From NCBI RefSeq assembly GCF_001426585.1, contig NZ_LMEI01000012.1, forward strand, positions 116,962-180,961: a stretch of DNA of 64,000 nucleotides, in the 5' to 3' direction. Below, one piece after another: positions 17,074-23,777 of the stretch; the first letter of the stretch is position 1; each line of letters starts with the position of its first letter. Under the pieces are notes generated by a model that ran no database searches, was not told the DNA's origin, and saw only the letters and a program-made list of their open reading frames with translations. A program made the position numbers and the translations under genes. This DNA comes from Streptomyces sp. Root431 (lineage in GTDB: Bacteria; Actinomycetota; Actinomycetes; Streptomycetales; Streptomycetaceae).

Positions 17074-17103
17074 CCGCGGCCGCCAAATCCTGCGCTACTG
17101 ACC
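17059..17103. repeat. 17-bp direct repeat spanning two convergent stop codons
   Basis: ATCCTGCGCTACTGACC occurs at 17059-17075 and again at 17087-17103; similarity extends a further ~10 bases leftward with one deletion and one substitution. The first copy ends the propeller gene; the second contains the stop codon of the convergent sigma-factor gene. It looks like a local duplication. Confidence 0.8.
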
Positions 17104-18348
17104 CCGGAGCGCCCGCGCGCGGCCGAGCAGCAGATCCCGCTCCCGCGCGTTCCGGGTGAGCGAGGCCGCCCGCTCGAACTCCGCCCCGGCCTCCGCCGAC
17201 CGCCCGAGCCGGGCCAGCAGGTCGCCCCGCACGCTCGGCAGCAGGTGGTAGCCCGCCAGGGCGGGTTCGGCCGCCAAGGCGTCGACGAGCGGGAGGGCCG
17301 CGGCAGGGCCCTCGGTCATCGACACGGCGACCGCGCGGTTCAGCTCGACCACCGGGGACGGGACGAGGGTCCCGAGCCGCCCGTACAGCGCGGCGATCGT
17401 CGCCCAGTCCGTCTCCTCGTACGAGGCGGCCCGCGCGTGGCAGGCGGCGATCGCGGCCTGGAGGGCGTACGGCCCGTAGGTGCGCCCGTCCCCGGCCCGC
17501 GCCAGGGCGGCGAAGCCACGCCGGACGAGGAGCCGGTTCCAGCGGCTCCTGTTCTGGTCGGCGAGGAGCACCGGCTGCCCGTCGCGGCCGGTGCGGGCCG
17601 CCGTCCGGGAGGCCTGGAGCTCCAGGAGGGCGGCGAGCCCGTGGACCTCGCCCTCCCCGGGCAGGAGCGCGGCGAGGCCGCGGGCGAGGCGCAGCGCGTC
17701 CTCGCACAGGCCGGGCCGCAGCAGGTCGTCGCCGGCGGTCGCCGCGTACCCCTCGTTGAAGATCAGGTAGACGACCTCCAGGACGGAGCCGAGACGGGCG
17801 ACCCGCTCCTCCCCGTACGGCACCTCGAACTCCACGCCCGCCGTCGCGAGCGTCCGCTTGGCGCGGGTGATCCGCGCCGCGACCGTCGCCTCCCGTACGA
17901 GGAAGGCGCGGGCGATCTCGTCCGTCCGGAGCCCGCCGACGAGCCGCAGGGTGAGCGCCGTGCGGCCGTCGGCGGAGAGCACCGGGTGGCAGGTGGTGAA
18001 GACGAGCCGGAGCACATCGTCGTCGATGTCGCCCGGGCCGGACGGCTCGGGGTCGTACGACTCCTCCGTGAGCGTCCGGCCCACCTCGGCGAGCTTGCGG
18101 GCGTACGTCTCGCGCCGCCGCACGAGGTCGACGGCGCGGTGCTTCGCTGCGGCCGTCAGCCAGGCTCCCGGGCGCTCCGGGACGCCCGACCGCGGCCACT
18201 GCTCCAGGGCGGAGACGAGCGCGTCCTGGGCGATCTCCTCGGCGATGCCGACGTCCCGGACGATCCGCGCCACGGTGGCGATGATGCGCGCCGACTCCAT
18301 CCGGAAGACCGTCTCCAGCGTGCTCTGCACCGTCGCGTCCCGTGTCAC
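17095..18348 (-). CDS. ECF42-group RNA polymerase sigma factor with C-terminal TPR-like extension (module 1)
   Basis: The 417-residue protein starts with sigma region 2 (ESARIIATVARIVRDVGIAEEI, then PGAWLTAAAKHRAVDLVRR) and region 4 (LVGGLRTDEIARAFLVREATV, then ARITRAKRTL). A long C-terminal domain of about 200 residues follows (VVYLIFNEGYAA, YGPYALQAAIAACHA, VVELNRAVAVSM, helical repeats). This is the architecture of ECF42 factors, which have no anti-sigma gene and are paired with DGPF/YCII-like proteins, as here. The GTG at 18348 lies 25 bases after the DGPF stop. ECF42 factors are reported to activate their own DGPF gene, and the promoter at 18794-18820 fits. Confidence 0.88.
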   Translation of the reverse strand: MTRDATVQSTLETVFRMESARIIATVARIVRDVGIAEEIAQDALVSALEQWPRSGVPERPGAWLTAAAKHRAVDLVRRRETYARKLAEVGRTLTEESYDPEPSGPGDIDDDVLRLVFTTCHPVLSADGRTALTLRLVGGLRTDEIARAFLVREATVAARITRAKRTLATAGVEFEVPYGEERVARLGSVLEVVYLIFNEGYAATAGDDLLRPGLCEDALRLARGLAALLPGEGEVHGLAALLELQASRTAARTGRDGQPVLLADQNRSRWNRLLVRRGFAALARAGDGRTYGPYALQAAIAACHARAASYEETDWATIAALYGRLGTLVPSPVVELNRAVAVSMTEGPAAALPLVDALAAEPALAGYHLLPSVRGDLLARLGRSAEAGAEFERAASLTRNARERDLLLGRARALRGQ

Positions 18349-18373
18349 ATCCCGTATGACAGCACAGCGCGGG

Positions 18374-18739
18374 TCAGCCTTCCGGCATCTCCTCGACCTC
18401 GCGGACCTCCAGGCCGACCTTCCACTGCGGCGGGTGGACGGCCAGGAAGCGCCGACCCCACTCGACGGCCTCGGCCATGTCCTTGCACTGGAGCATCGCG
18501 TAGCCGCCGACGACCTCCTTGGTCTCGGTGAACGGTCCGTCGGTGTACGACAGCTTCCCGTCCGACCAGGTGATCCGGGTGGCCTCCGCGGTCGGCCTGA
18601 GCCCGGCCGTGTCCACCATGGCGCCGGCCTTGGTGATCTCCTCGAAGAGCGCGCCCATCCGCTCCTCGAAGCCGGGGTCGGCGCTCTCCATGTCGATGGT
18701 GTTCTCCTCGATGCGGACGAGGGACAGGAAGCGGGGCAT
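18374..18739 (-). CDS. DGPF/YCII-related protein, partner of ECF42 sigma factor (module 1)
   Basis: The 121-residue ferredoxin-like protein has the family signature DGPFTETKEVVGGYAML in its second half. DGPF proteins are the regular genomic partners and reported targets of ECF42 sigma factors. Their biochemical role is not established. GAGGAG lies 5 bases before the ATG (GAGGAGTCGTCATG), and the sigma gene follows after 25 bases. The gene sits about 55 bases downstream of the matching ECF42 promoter. Confidence 0.85.
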   Translation of the reverse strand: MPRFLSLVRIEENTIDMESADPGFEERMGALFEEITKAGAMVDTAGLRPTAEATRITWSDGKLSYTDGPFTETKEVVGGYAMLQCKDMAEAVEWGRRFLAVHPPQWKVGLEVREVEEMPEG

Positions 18740-18793
18740 GACGACTCCTCGGTGGTGCGGTGGCGGGGCCGTTTCCCCGCCTTCCACACATAC

Positions 18794-18820
18794 GTCGAAC
18801 GGGCCGGTCCCGCATCGACA
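18794..18820 (-). promoter_or_regulatory. Candidate ECF42 promoter of module 1
   Basis: On the minus strand TGTCGA (18820-18815), a 17-base spacer and CGAC (18797-18794) reproduce the promoter pattern I recall for ECF42 sigma factors (TGTCGA in the -35 and CGA/TC in the -10 region). The same sequence and spacing recur before module 2 at 63897-63923. Confidence 0.8.
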
Positions 18821-18837
18821 CCGCGCCCGGGAATCTT

Positions 18838-19689
18838 TTAGACGTAGTCCTCCAGGCGGGCGACGGTGAAGCCCTGCTCCTGGATGCGGCGCAGCATCGT
18901 GGCCGTCATCTCGGTCATCGTCCGGCCCTTGAGCTCGGACGGGCCCCGGAAGTGGGCCAGGATGATGTCGCCGGGGTGCAGCTTCCTGTCCCCGCGCTGG
19001 TACTGCATGTTCTTTATCTGCATGGACTCGCGCCACAGCACGATCGCGTCCACCCCGCAGGTGCCCGCGGCGGCCCGGGTGTCCTCGTTCCAGTTGCCGT
19101 ACGGCGGGCGGAAGAGCCGCGGGGTCGTCCCGTACTCCTTCGCCAGCTTCGCCTGCTGGCCGCATATCTCGCGGCGCTGGGCGTCCCCGGAGAGCGTGCG
19201 GAGGTTGGGGTGGGTGAGCGTGTGGTTGGCGACGCCGTGGCCCTGGGCGGCGAGCGGGGCGAAGTAGCGGTAGTCGGCGCGTATCGCCGAGTCGGTGAGG
19301 AACATCGTCACCGGGACCTTGAGGTCCTTCATCATCCGCACGAACTCGGGGTCCTTCTCGGCCCCGTCGTCGATCGTGATGAAGACGATCTTCTCGGTGG
19401 TGGGTATCTCGCTGATGACGGGGACGGGGCCGCCGGGCTTGCGGACGACCGGCTTGACCGCCGGCGGGGCGGGCGGGGCGGCGAAGGGCTTGAGCCCCCA
19501 CCTGCGGTACGCGGCGGCCGCCGCGGCCTCGGGGGCCTTGTCACCGGCGGCCCCGGCGGACGGGGAGGCCGCGGGGGCGGTGGTGACCGTCCCCCGGACG
19601 GGGGCGGCGGCGGATTCCTCCACCCCGCAGCCGGTCACCAACAGAGCGACGGCGGTCAGCGCCGCCCACACCACGATCTTCTTGTCCAC
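18838..19689 (-). CDS. Polysaccharide deacetylase lipoprotein (NodB family, copy 2)
   Basis: The 283-residue protein has a lipoprotein signal with lipobox VTGC near residue 21, an Ala/Pro-rich spacer and a NodB domain: FITIDDG, ANHTLTH and RPPYGN carry the expected Asp and His residues, and LAHFRG follows near the end. It should deacetylate a glycan at the outer membrane face or in the cell wall. It closely resembles copy 1 at 12682-13614, sharing TIDDGAEKDP and the LEDYV C-terminus, so the two arose by duplication. It follows the tsaD-linked small gene on the same strand after 35 bases. Confidence 0.88.
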   Translation of the reverse strand: MDKKIVVWAALTAVALLVTGCGVEESAAAPVRGTVTTAPAASPSAGAAGDKAPEAAAAAAYRRWGLKPFAAPPAPPAVKPVVRKPGGPVPVISEIPTTEKIVFITIDDGAEKDPEFVRMMKDLKVPVTMFLTDSAIRADYRYFAPLAAQGHGVANHTLTHPNLRTLSGDAQRREICGQQAKLAKEYGTTPRLFRPPYGNWNEDTRAAAGTCGVDAIVLWRESMQIKNMQYQRGDRKLHPGDIILAHFRGPSELKGRTMTEMTATMLRRIQEQGFTVARLEDYV

Positions 19690-19724
19690 GCCCTAGGGGA
19701 TGCGCGAACGGCCCCCGGGGTTGC

Positions 19725-19985
19725 TCAGGAGGTCTCGACCGCCTCGAAGCGCCAGCGGTGGACCGGACGGGTGATGAGCTCCGCCTCCGGCTCGGGCAGC
19801 TCGGGCAGCTCGGCGTCGAAGGCCTCCGCCTCCCACCACGTCAGGACCAGGACCCGGTCCTGCGGGGCGCGGAAGATCTCCCGGCGCAGCGGCTCGTGCG
19901 CCAGGACCTGGGCCCTGGCCCACTCCAGGAGCTCGGCGCCGCGGCCCTGCGCGGCCCGCGCCTCCCACATGAGGGTGAGCCTCAC
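19725..19985 (-). CDS. Small conserved-looking protein coupled to tsaD (unknown function)
   Basis: The 86-residue soluble protein (VRLTLMWEARAAQGRGAELL, then FRAPQDRVLVLTWWEAEAF) may have a ferredoxin-like alpha/beta fold similar to dimeric alpha/beta-barrel proteins. The GTG at 19985 overlaps the tsaD stop (GTGA), which fixes the start and suggests coupled translation. No residue set points to catalysis. It may be unrelated in function to t6A synthesis. Confidence 0.62.
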   Translation of the reverse strand: MRLTLMWEARAAQGRGAELLEWARAQVLAHEPLRREIFRAPQDRVLVLTWWEAEAFDAELPELPEPEAELITRPVHRWRFEAVETS

Positions 19986-21091
19986 GAGTACAGGTTCTCC
20001 TTGCTGACCTCGTGCACGTGATCGTGATCGTGGTCGTGCGCGTGCGCGCCCGGCACGTGCGGGTCCGTCACCGGCAGGGAGGAGTCCGCCGACAGCTCCA
20101 GGTCCGATGCCGGCCGGTTGCGGGCGACCATCTCGGAGCCGAGCGCCGCGACCATCGCGCCGTTGTCCGTGCACAGGCCGGGGCGCGGCACGCGCAGCCG
20201 GATGCCGGCCCGCTCGCAGCGCTCCTGGGCGAGGGCCCGCAGCCGCGAGTTGGCGGCGACGCCGCCACCGATCATGAGGTGGTCGACGCCCTCGTCCTTG
20301 CAGGCCCGGACGGCCTTGCGGGTGAGGACGTCCACGACCGCCTCCTGGAAGGACGCGGCCACGTCCCGTACGGGCACGTCCTCGCCGGCCGCCCGCTTGG
20401 CCTCGATCCAGCGGGCCACGGCGGTCTTGAGGCCGGAGAAGGAGAAGTCGTACGCGGGGTCCCGGGAGCCGCTCAGTCCGCGCGGGAAGGCGATCGCCTT
20501 CGGGTCGCCCTCCCTGGCGAGCCGGTCGATGACCGGTCCGCCGGGGAAGCCGAGGTCGAGGACGCGGGCGATCTTGTCGAAGGCCTCGCCCGCGGCGTCG
20601 TCGATGGTGGCGCCCATCGGCCGCACGTCTGAGGTGATGTCGGAGGAGAGCAGCAGCGAGGAGTGCCCGCCGGAGACGAGCAGCGCCATCGTCGGCTCGG
20701 GCAGCTTGCCGTGCTCCAGCTGGTCGACGCAGATGTGCGAGGCGAGGTGGTTGACGCCGTACAGCGGCTTGCCGAGGGCGTACGCGTACGCCTTGGCGGC
20801 CGAGACGCCGACGAGCAGCGCGCCCGCGAGGCCGGGCCCGGCCGTGACGGCGATGCCGTCGAGGTCCTTCGCGGAGATCCCGGCCGTCTTCAGGGCGCGC
20901 TCGATGGTCGGGACCATCGCCTCCAGGTGGGCGCGGGAGGCGATCTCGGGCACGACGCCGCCGAAGCGGGCGTGGGTGTCGACGCTGGAGGCGACGGCGT
21001 CGGCGAGGAGCGTGGTGCCGTGGACGATGCCGACGCCGGTCTCGTCGCAGGAGGTCTCGATGCCGAGTACGAGGGGTTCGTCAGCAGCCAT
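19982..21091 (-). CDS. tsaD: tRNA N6-adenosine threonylcarbamoyltransferase TsaD, with His-rich tail
   Basis: TsaD transfers threonylcarbamoyl to A37 of tRNAs that read ANN codons, acting with TsaB and TsaE. The ASKHA-fold enzyme shows GIETSCDETG at the start, the metal-binding MVPTIERAL and NHLASHICVDQL regions, SGGHSSLLL, and the late GGGVAANSRLR. At 369 residues it is longer than most. The extra length is a C-terminal extension, AHAHDHDHDHVHEV, with alternating His and Asp. Its start overlaps the rimI end by 11 bases, giving one operon tsaB-rimI-tsaD. Confidence 0.97.
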   Translation of the reverse strand: MAADEPLVLGIETSCDETGVGIVHGTTLLADAVASSVDTHARFGGVVPEIASRAHLEAMVPTIERALKTAGISAKDLDGIAVTAGPGLAGALLVGVSAAKAYAYALGKPLYGVNHLASHICVDQLEHGKLPEPTMALLVSGGHSSLLLSSDITSDVRPMGATIDDAAGEAFDKIARVLDLGFPGGPVIDRLAREGDPKAIAFPRGLSGSRDPAYDFSFSGLKTAVARWIEAKRAAGEDVPVRDVAASFQEAVVDVLTRKAVRACKDEGVDHLMIGGGVAANSRLRALAQERCERAGIRLRVPRPGLCTDNGAMVAALGSEMVARNRPASDLELSADSSLPVTDPHVPGAHAHDHDHDHVHEVSKENLYS

Positions 21092-21578
21092 CAGAATCAG
21101 TCTCAGTTCCTTGAACGGTCAGTCGCATCACGAGCGCGTCCACGTTTCCGGGCTGGTAGTAGCCGCGCCGGAAACCGATGGGCTCGAAGCCGAAGCGCTC
21201 GTAGAGCTTCTGGGCCCGGGTGTTGTCCACGCGCACTTCGAGGAGGACCTCGTCGCACTCGAAGGCGGTGGCGTGGTGGAGCAGGTCGGTGAGGAGCCGG
21301 GCGCCGAGGCCCGTGCCCCACTGGTCGCGGGCGACGGCGATCGTCTGCACGTCGCCGAGTCCGCCGGCCGCCGCGAGTCCCGCGTACCCGACGAGCCGCC
21401 CCGCCGCGTCCTCCGCGACGAGGTAGCGGCGGGTGGCCCGCGGCCCGCGCGCGTGCGCGAGCTCCGACCAGAACATCCCCGCCGACCAGGCGTCCTCGGG
21501 GAACAGCTCGTCCTCGAGGGCGAGCACCGGTGCGATGTCCCACCAGCGCATCTCGCGCAGTTCCACGCCGCCGGTCAC
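21081..21578 (-). CDS. rimI: Ribosomal-protein-S18-type N-alpha-acetyltransferase RimI
   Basis: The 165-residue GNAT protein contains the acetyl-CoA loop DQWGTGLGARLLTDLL and the family end pattern LLEVRVDNTRAQKLYERFGF, then IGFRRGYYQPGNVDALVM. RimI acetylates protein N-termini, classically S18. It is usually encoded between tsaB and tsaD, as here. The GTG at 21578 overlaps the tsaB stop (GTGA). Actual substrates in Streptomyces are not known from sequence. Confidence 0.93.
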   Translation of the reverse strand: MTGGVELREMRWWDIAPVLALEDELFPEDAWSAGMFWSELAHARGPRATRRYLVAEDAAGRLVGYAGLAAAGGLGDVQTIAVARDQWGTGLGARLLTDLLHHATAFECDEVLLEVRVDNTRAQKLYERFGFEPIGFRRGYYQPGNVDALVMRLTVQGTETDSDGC

Positions 21579-22231
21579 TTGGGCGTGACCACCTTGTAGT
21601 TCTTGGGCACCTGCGCGTCGGGCCGGCGCAGGTACAGGGGCAGCGGCTCCAGGAAGCCGTCGCCGCCGGCCGCGAGCTTCTCCGCCGCGAGCGCGGCGAG
21701 CGCCGCCGCCGACTGGTGCTCGGGGTCGCGGGCGTCGGGGAAGGCCTCGGGGTAGAGCCGGGCGCCCGCGCCGACGACGGGCAGGCCCGCGAGCCCCTCG
21801 GCGATCTCGGCGGGCCGGTCGACGGCCGCGTCGGTCACCCGGGTGCGGGAGTCCTCGTACCGCGCCCAGTAGACCTCCTTGCGGCGCGCGTCCGTCGCGA
21901 CGGCGAAGGGCTCGTCGAGCCCGGAGGCGTACGCGAGGCCGTCGAGGGTGCACAGGCCGTGCACCGGGACGCCGAGCGCGGAGGAGAAGGCCGCGGCGGT
22001 GACGAGACCGACGCGGAGTCCGGTGTACGGCCCGGGGCCGACGCCGACGACGATCCCGGTGACCGCGTCGATCTTCAGCCCGGCCTCCTTGAGGACCCGG
22101 TCGACGGCGGGCATCAACAGCTCCCCGTGGCGGCGGGCGTCGACCTGACTCGACGAGGCGATGACGGCCTCGCCGTCGTGGAGGGCGACGGTGACGGCGG
22201 GGGTGGCGGTATCCATGGCGAGCAACAGCAC
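21575..22231 (-). CDS. tsaB: t6A biosynthesis protein TsaB
   Basis: The 218-residue ASKHA-fold protein scaffolds TsaD and TsaE in the t6A complex. LLLAMDTATPAVTVAL is the N-terminal phosphate-loop-like strand, and GVGPGPYTGLRVGLVTAAAF is the diagnostic family motif. It lacks the metal-binding His residues of TsaD, as expected. The GTG at 22231 is used; an internal ATG five codons later is possible. It is the first gene of tsaB-rimI-tsaD and is divergent from the plus-strand gene at 22358. Confidence 0.95.
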   Translation of the reverse strand: MLLLAMDTATPAVTVALHDGEAVIASSSQVDARRHGELLMPAVDRVLKEAGLKIDAVTGIVVGVGPGPYTGLRVGLVTAAAFSSALGVPVHGLCTLDGLAYASGLDEPFAVATDARRKEVYWARYEDSRTRVTDAAVDRPAEIAEGLAGLPVVGAGARLYPEAFPDARDPEHQSAAALAALAAEKLAAGGDGFLEPLPLYLRRPDAQVPKNYKVVTPK

Positions 22232-22243
22232 GCGAACAGCCTA

Positions 22244-22276
22244 CGGCTCCCGGGGCGGGCGGCGCCCCGGGAGCCG
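22244..22276. other. Perfect 13-bp inverted repeat upstream of tsaB
   Basis: CGGCTCCCGGGGC (22244-22256) and its complement (22264-22276) are separated by seven bases. It starts 13 bases upstream of the tsaB start codon, in the gap between divergent genes. It could be an operator, a leader hairpin or a chance GC-rich palindrome. A terminator role is less likely, since no gene ends here. Confidence 0.5.
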
Positions 22277-22357
22277 CCCCCGGGCACGGCGCCCCGCCCC
22301 CGGGGGCACCGGCTGCTACCGTCACCCTTCGATACGTTCGTACGAGAGGTGGGCACG

Positions 22358-22924
22358 GTGGCAAGGAGCAGCTCGGGATTCGTGGCCGGGCTCACCGCGG
22401 CGGCCGTCGTCGCGGTCGGCTTCCTCGCGTACCAGGCCTCGGCGAACGCCCCCGCCGATCTGTCGGCGAAGCCGAAGGCGTCGGGCACCGCCGCCCCTTC
22501 CGTGTCGCCGAGCGGCGGCCCGAAGCAGCCGGTGAAGAACCCGCTGACGGTCCCCGCGGGCTCGGGCACCGGCGAGCGGGTCGTGTACGCGCTCGCCGAC
22601 CGCCGGGTGTGGCTGGTGAACGACAAGGACAAGGCCACCCGGACGTTCGCGGTGATGCCGAGCACGGTCGACCCGCTGCCGGGCAGCTACACGGTCACCT
22701 CGCGCTCGGGCTCGGTGCGCGGCTCGGACGGCGTGCAGATCGAGCACGTGGTGCGGTTCGCGACGGCCCAGGACGTGGCGATCGGCTTCAGCGCGGCCGT
22801 GGACGGCTCGACGCCGAAGCCGGACCCGTCGAAGAAGACGGGCGGCATCCGCATGAAGCGGGCGGACGGGGACGCGCTGTGGACGTTCGCGTCGATCGGC
22901 GCGAAGGTCGTCGTCGTCGCCTGA
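22358..22924 (+). CDS. Membrane-anchored L,D-transpeptidase-like protein lacking the catalytic cysteine
   Basis: The 188-residue protein has an N-terminal membrane segment (FVAGLTAAAVVAVGFLAYQA), a Pro/Lys/Ser linker and an extracytoplasmic domain. VVYALADRRVWLVND and DPLPGSYTVTSRSG resemble the start of a YkuD L,D-transpeptidase domain. Where active enzymes have S-H/R-G-C-x-R, this protein reads KKTGGIRM (residues 159-166), so both the His and the Cys appear to be gone. It probably binds rather than cross-links peptidoglycan. GAGAGG lies 8 bases before GTG 22358; an in-frame GTG at 22349 has a poorer site. It sits between tsaE and tsaB on the opposite strand. Confidence 0.72.
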   Translation: MARSSSGFVAGLTAAAVVAVGFLAYQASANAPADLSAKPKASGTAAPSVSPSGGPKQPVKNPLTVPAGSGTGERVVYALADRRVWLVNDKDKATRTFAVMPSTVDPLPGSYTVTSRSGSVRGSDGVQIEHVVRFATAQDVAIGFSAAVDGSTPKPDPSKKTGGIRMKRADGDALWTFASIGAKVVVVA

Positions 22925-22975
22925 CGCGCCTGAGCGCCCCCGCGCCCTGTACGACCCTGATCCGCCGGACAGGCG

Positions 22976-23155
22976 CTAAGCGGCTTCGTCCCGCCGAACA
23001 GCTCCGTCCCCCTCACCCGGGCCCTCACTCTGCTCGGGCCCGGGGCGGCGGGGCGGGGTGGACAGGGCACGCGCCGCGGCACAGGACGCCAGCAGCTCGC
23101 CCATCGAGACGTGGTCCCGGCCGTGACCGGCTTCCGCGCGCTGTGGCGTGGCCAT
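22976..23155 (-). CDS. 59-residue protein behind an iron box (unknown function)
   Basis: The ATG at 23155 has GGGAGG five bases upstream and opens a 59-residue frame beginning MATPQRAEAGHGRDHVSMGE and continuing LLASCAAARALSTPPRR, with an acidic tail ending in DEAA. A second ATG at 23159 is out of frame and too close to the ribosome-binding site. The front half looks structured and conserved; the tail is low in complexity. A 19-base iron-box-like operator lies 12 bases before the start, so expression should rise when iron is low. There is no signal peptide. A single cysteine is present. Function unknown. Confidence 0.65.
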   Translation of the reverse strand: MATPQRAEAGHGRDHVSMGELLASCAAARALSTPPRRPGPEQSEGPGEGDGAVRRDEAA

Positions 23156-23166
23156 GCATGCCTCCC

Positions 23167-23185
23167 GTAGGTTAGGTACACCTAA
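23167..23185. promoter_or_regulatory. Iron box (DmdR/IdeR-type operator) for the 59-residue gene
   Basis: GTAGGTTAGGTACACCTAA matches 16 of 19 positions of the actinobacterial consensus TTAGGTTAGGCTCACCTAA. It lies directly upstream of the gene at 22976-23155. Iron-loaded DmdR/IdeR would repress from here. Confidence 0.75.
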
Positions 23186-23266
23186 CCAGCTCGTGCATCC
23201 ATGTCACCACGGCACGTACGACCCACGCAATATCTTCCCGACACGTTGTCGGAAGCTCCTACGTCC

Positions 23267-23767
23267 TCAGCCCAGATCGAGGTCCTCGTCGGCCCAGCGC
23301 GAGCCGATCCCGCGCAGCACGACCGTGCGCCGGTCGTCGTCGGTGTCGCCGGTCACGCGGTGGATGAGGACGTGCAGGCGGTCGTCGGTCAACTCCTCGA
23401 CCTTGCCGTCACCCCACTCCACGACCACCACGGACTCGGGCAGCGAGACGTCCAGATCGAGGTCCTCCATCTCGTCGAGGCCGCCCCCGAGGCGGTACGC
23501 GTCGACGTGCACCAGGGCCGGGCCGCCGACCAGGGACGGGTGGACGCGGGCGATGACGAAGGTCGGGGAGGTGACGGCACCCCGCACGCCGAGGCCCTCG
23601 CCGAGGCCGCGGGTCAGGGTGGTCTTCCCGGCGCCGAGCTCACCGGTGAGCATGACGAGGTCGCCGGGGCGGAGGAGTTTCGCGAGCCGGCGGCCGAGGT
23701 CCCCCATCTGCTCGGGGGAGTCGATGGCGAGGGTGGCGCCGGAGACGGGCGGGTGCGCTGCTTCCAT
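23267..23767 (-). CDS. tsaE: t6A biosynthesis ATPase TsaE
   Basis: The 166-residue P-loop protein regulates the TsaB-TsaD complex through ATP hydrolysis. It shows MLTGELGAGKTTLTRGLGEG (Walker A), the family motif SPTFVIARVHPS and the later VVVVEWGDGKVEEL. I use ATG 23767; a TTG three codons upstream is less likely. The gene follows the alpha/beta hydrolase by ten bases and is therefore in the alr operon rather than with tsaB. Confidence 0.95.
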   Translation of the reverse strand: MEAAHPPVSGATLAIDSPEQMGDLGRRLAKLLRPGDLVMLTGELGAGKTTLTRGLGEGLGVRGAVTSPTFVIARVHPSLVGGPALVHVDAYRLGGGLDEMEDLDLDVSLPESVVVVEWGDGKVEELTDDRLHVLIHRVTGDTDDDRRTVVLRGIGSRWADEDLDLG

Positions 23768-23777
23768 ACCCGCCAAC

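Noticed and set aside
23768..23776. TTG at 23776 as start of tsaE
   Set aside because: TTG is a weak start, there is no good ribosome-binding site, and it would overlap the hydrolase region. ATG 23767 gives a normal-length TsaE.
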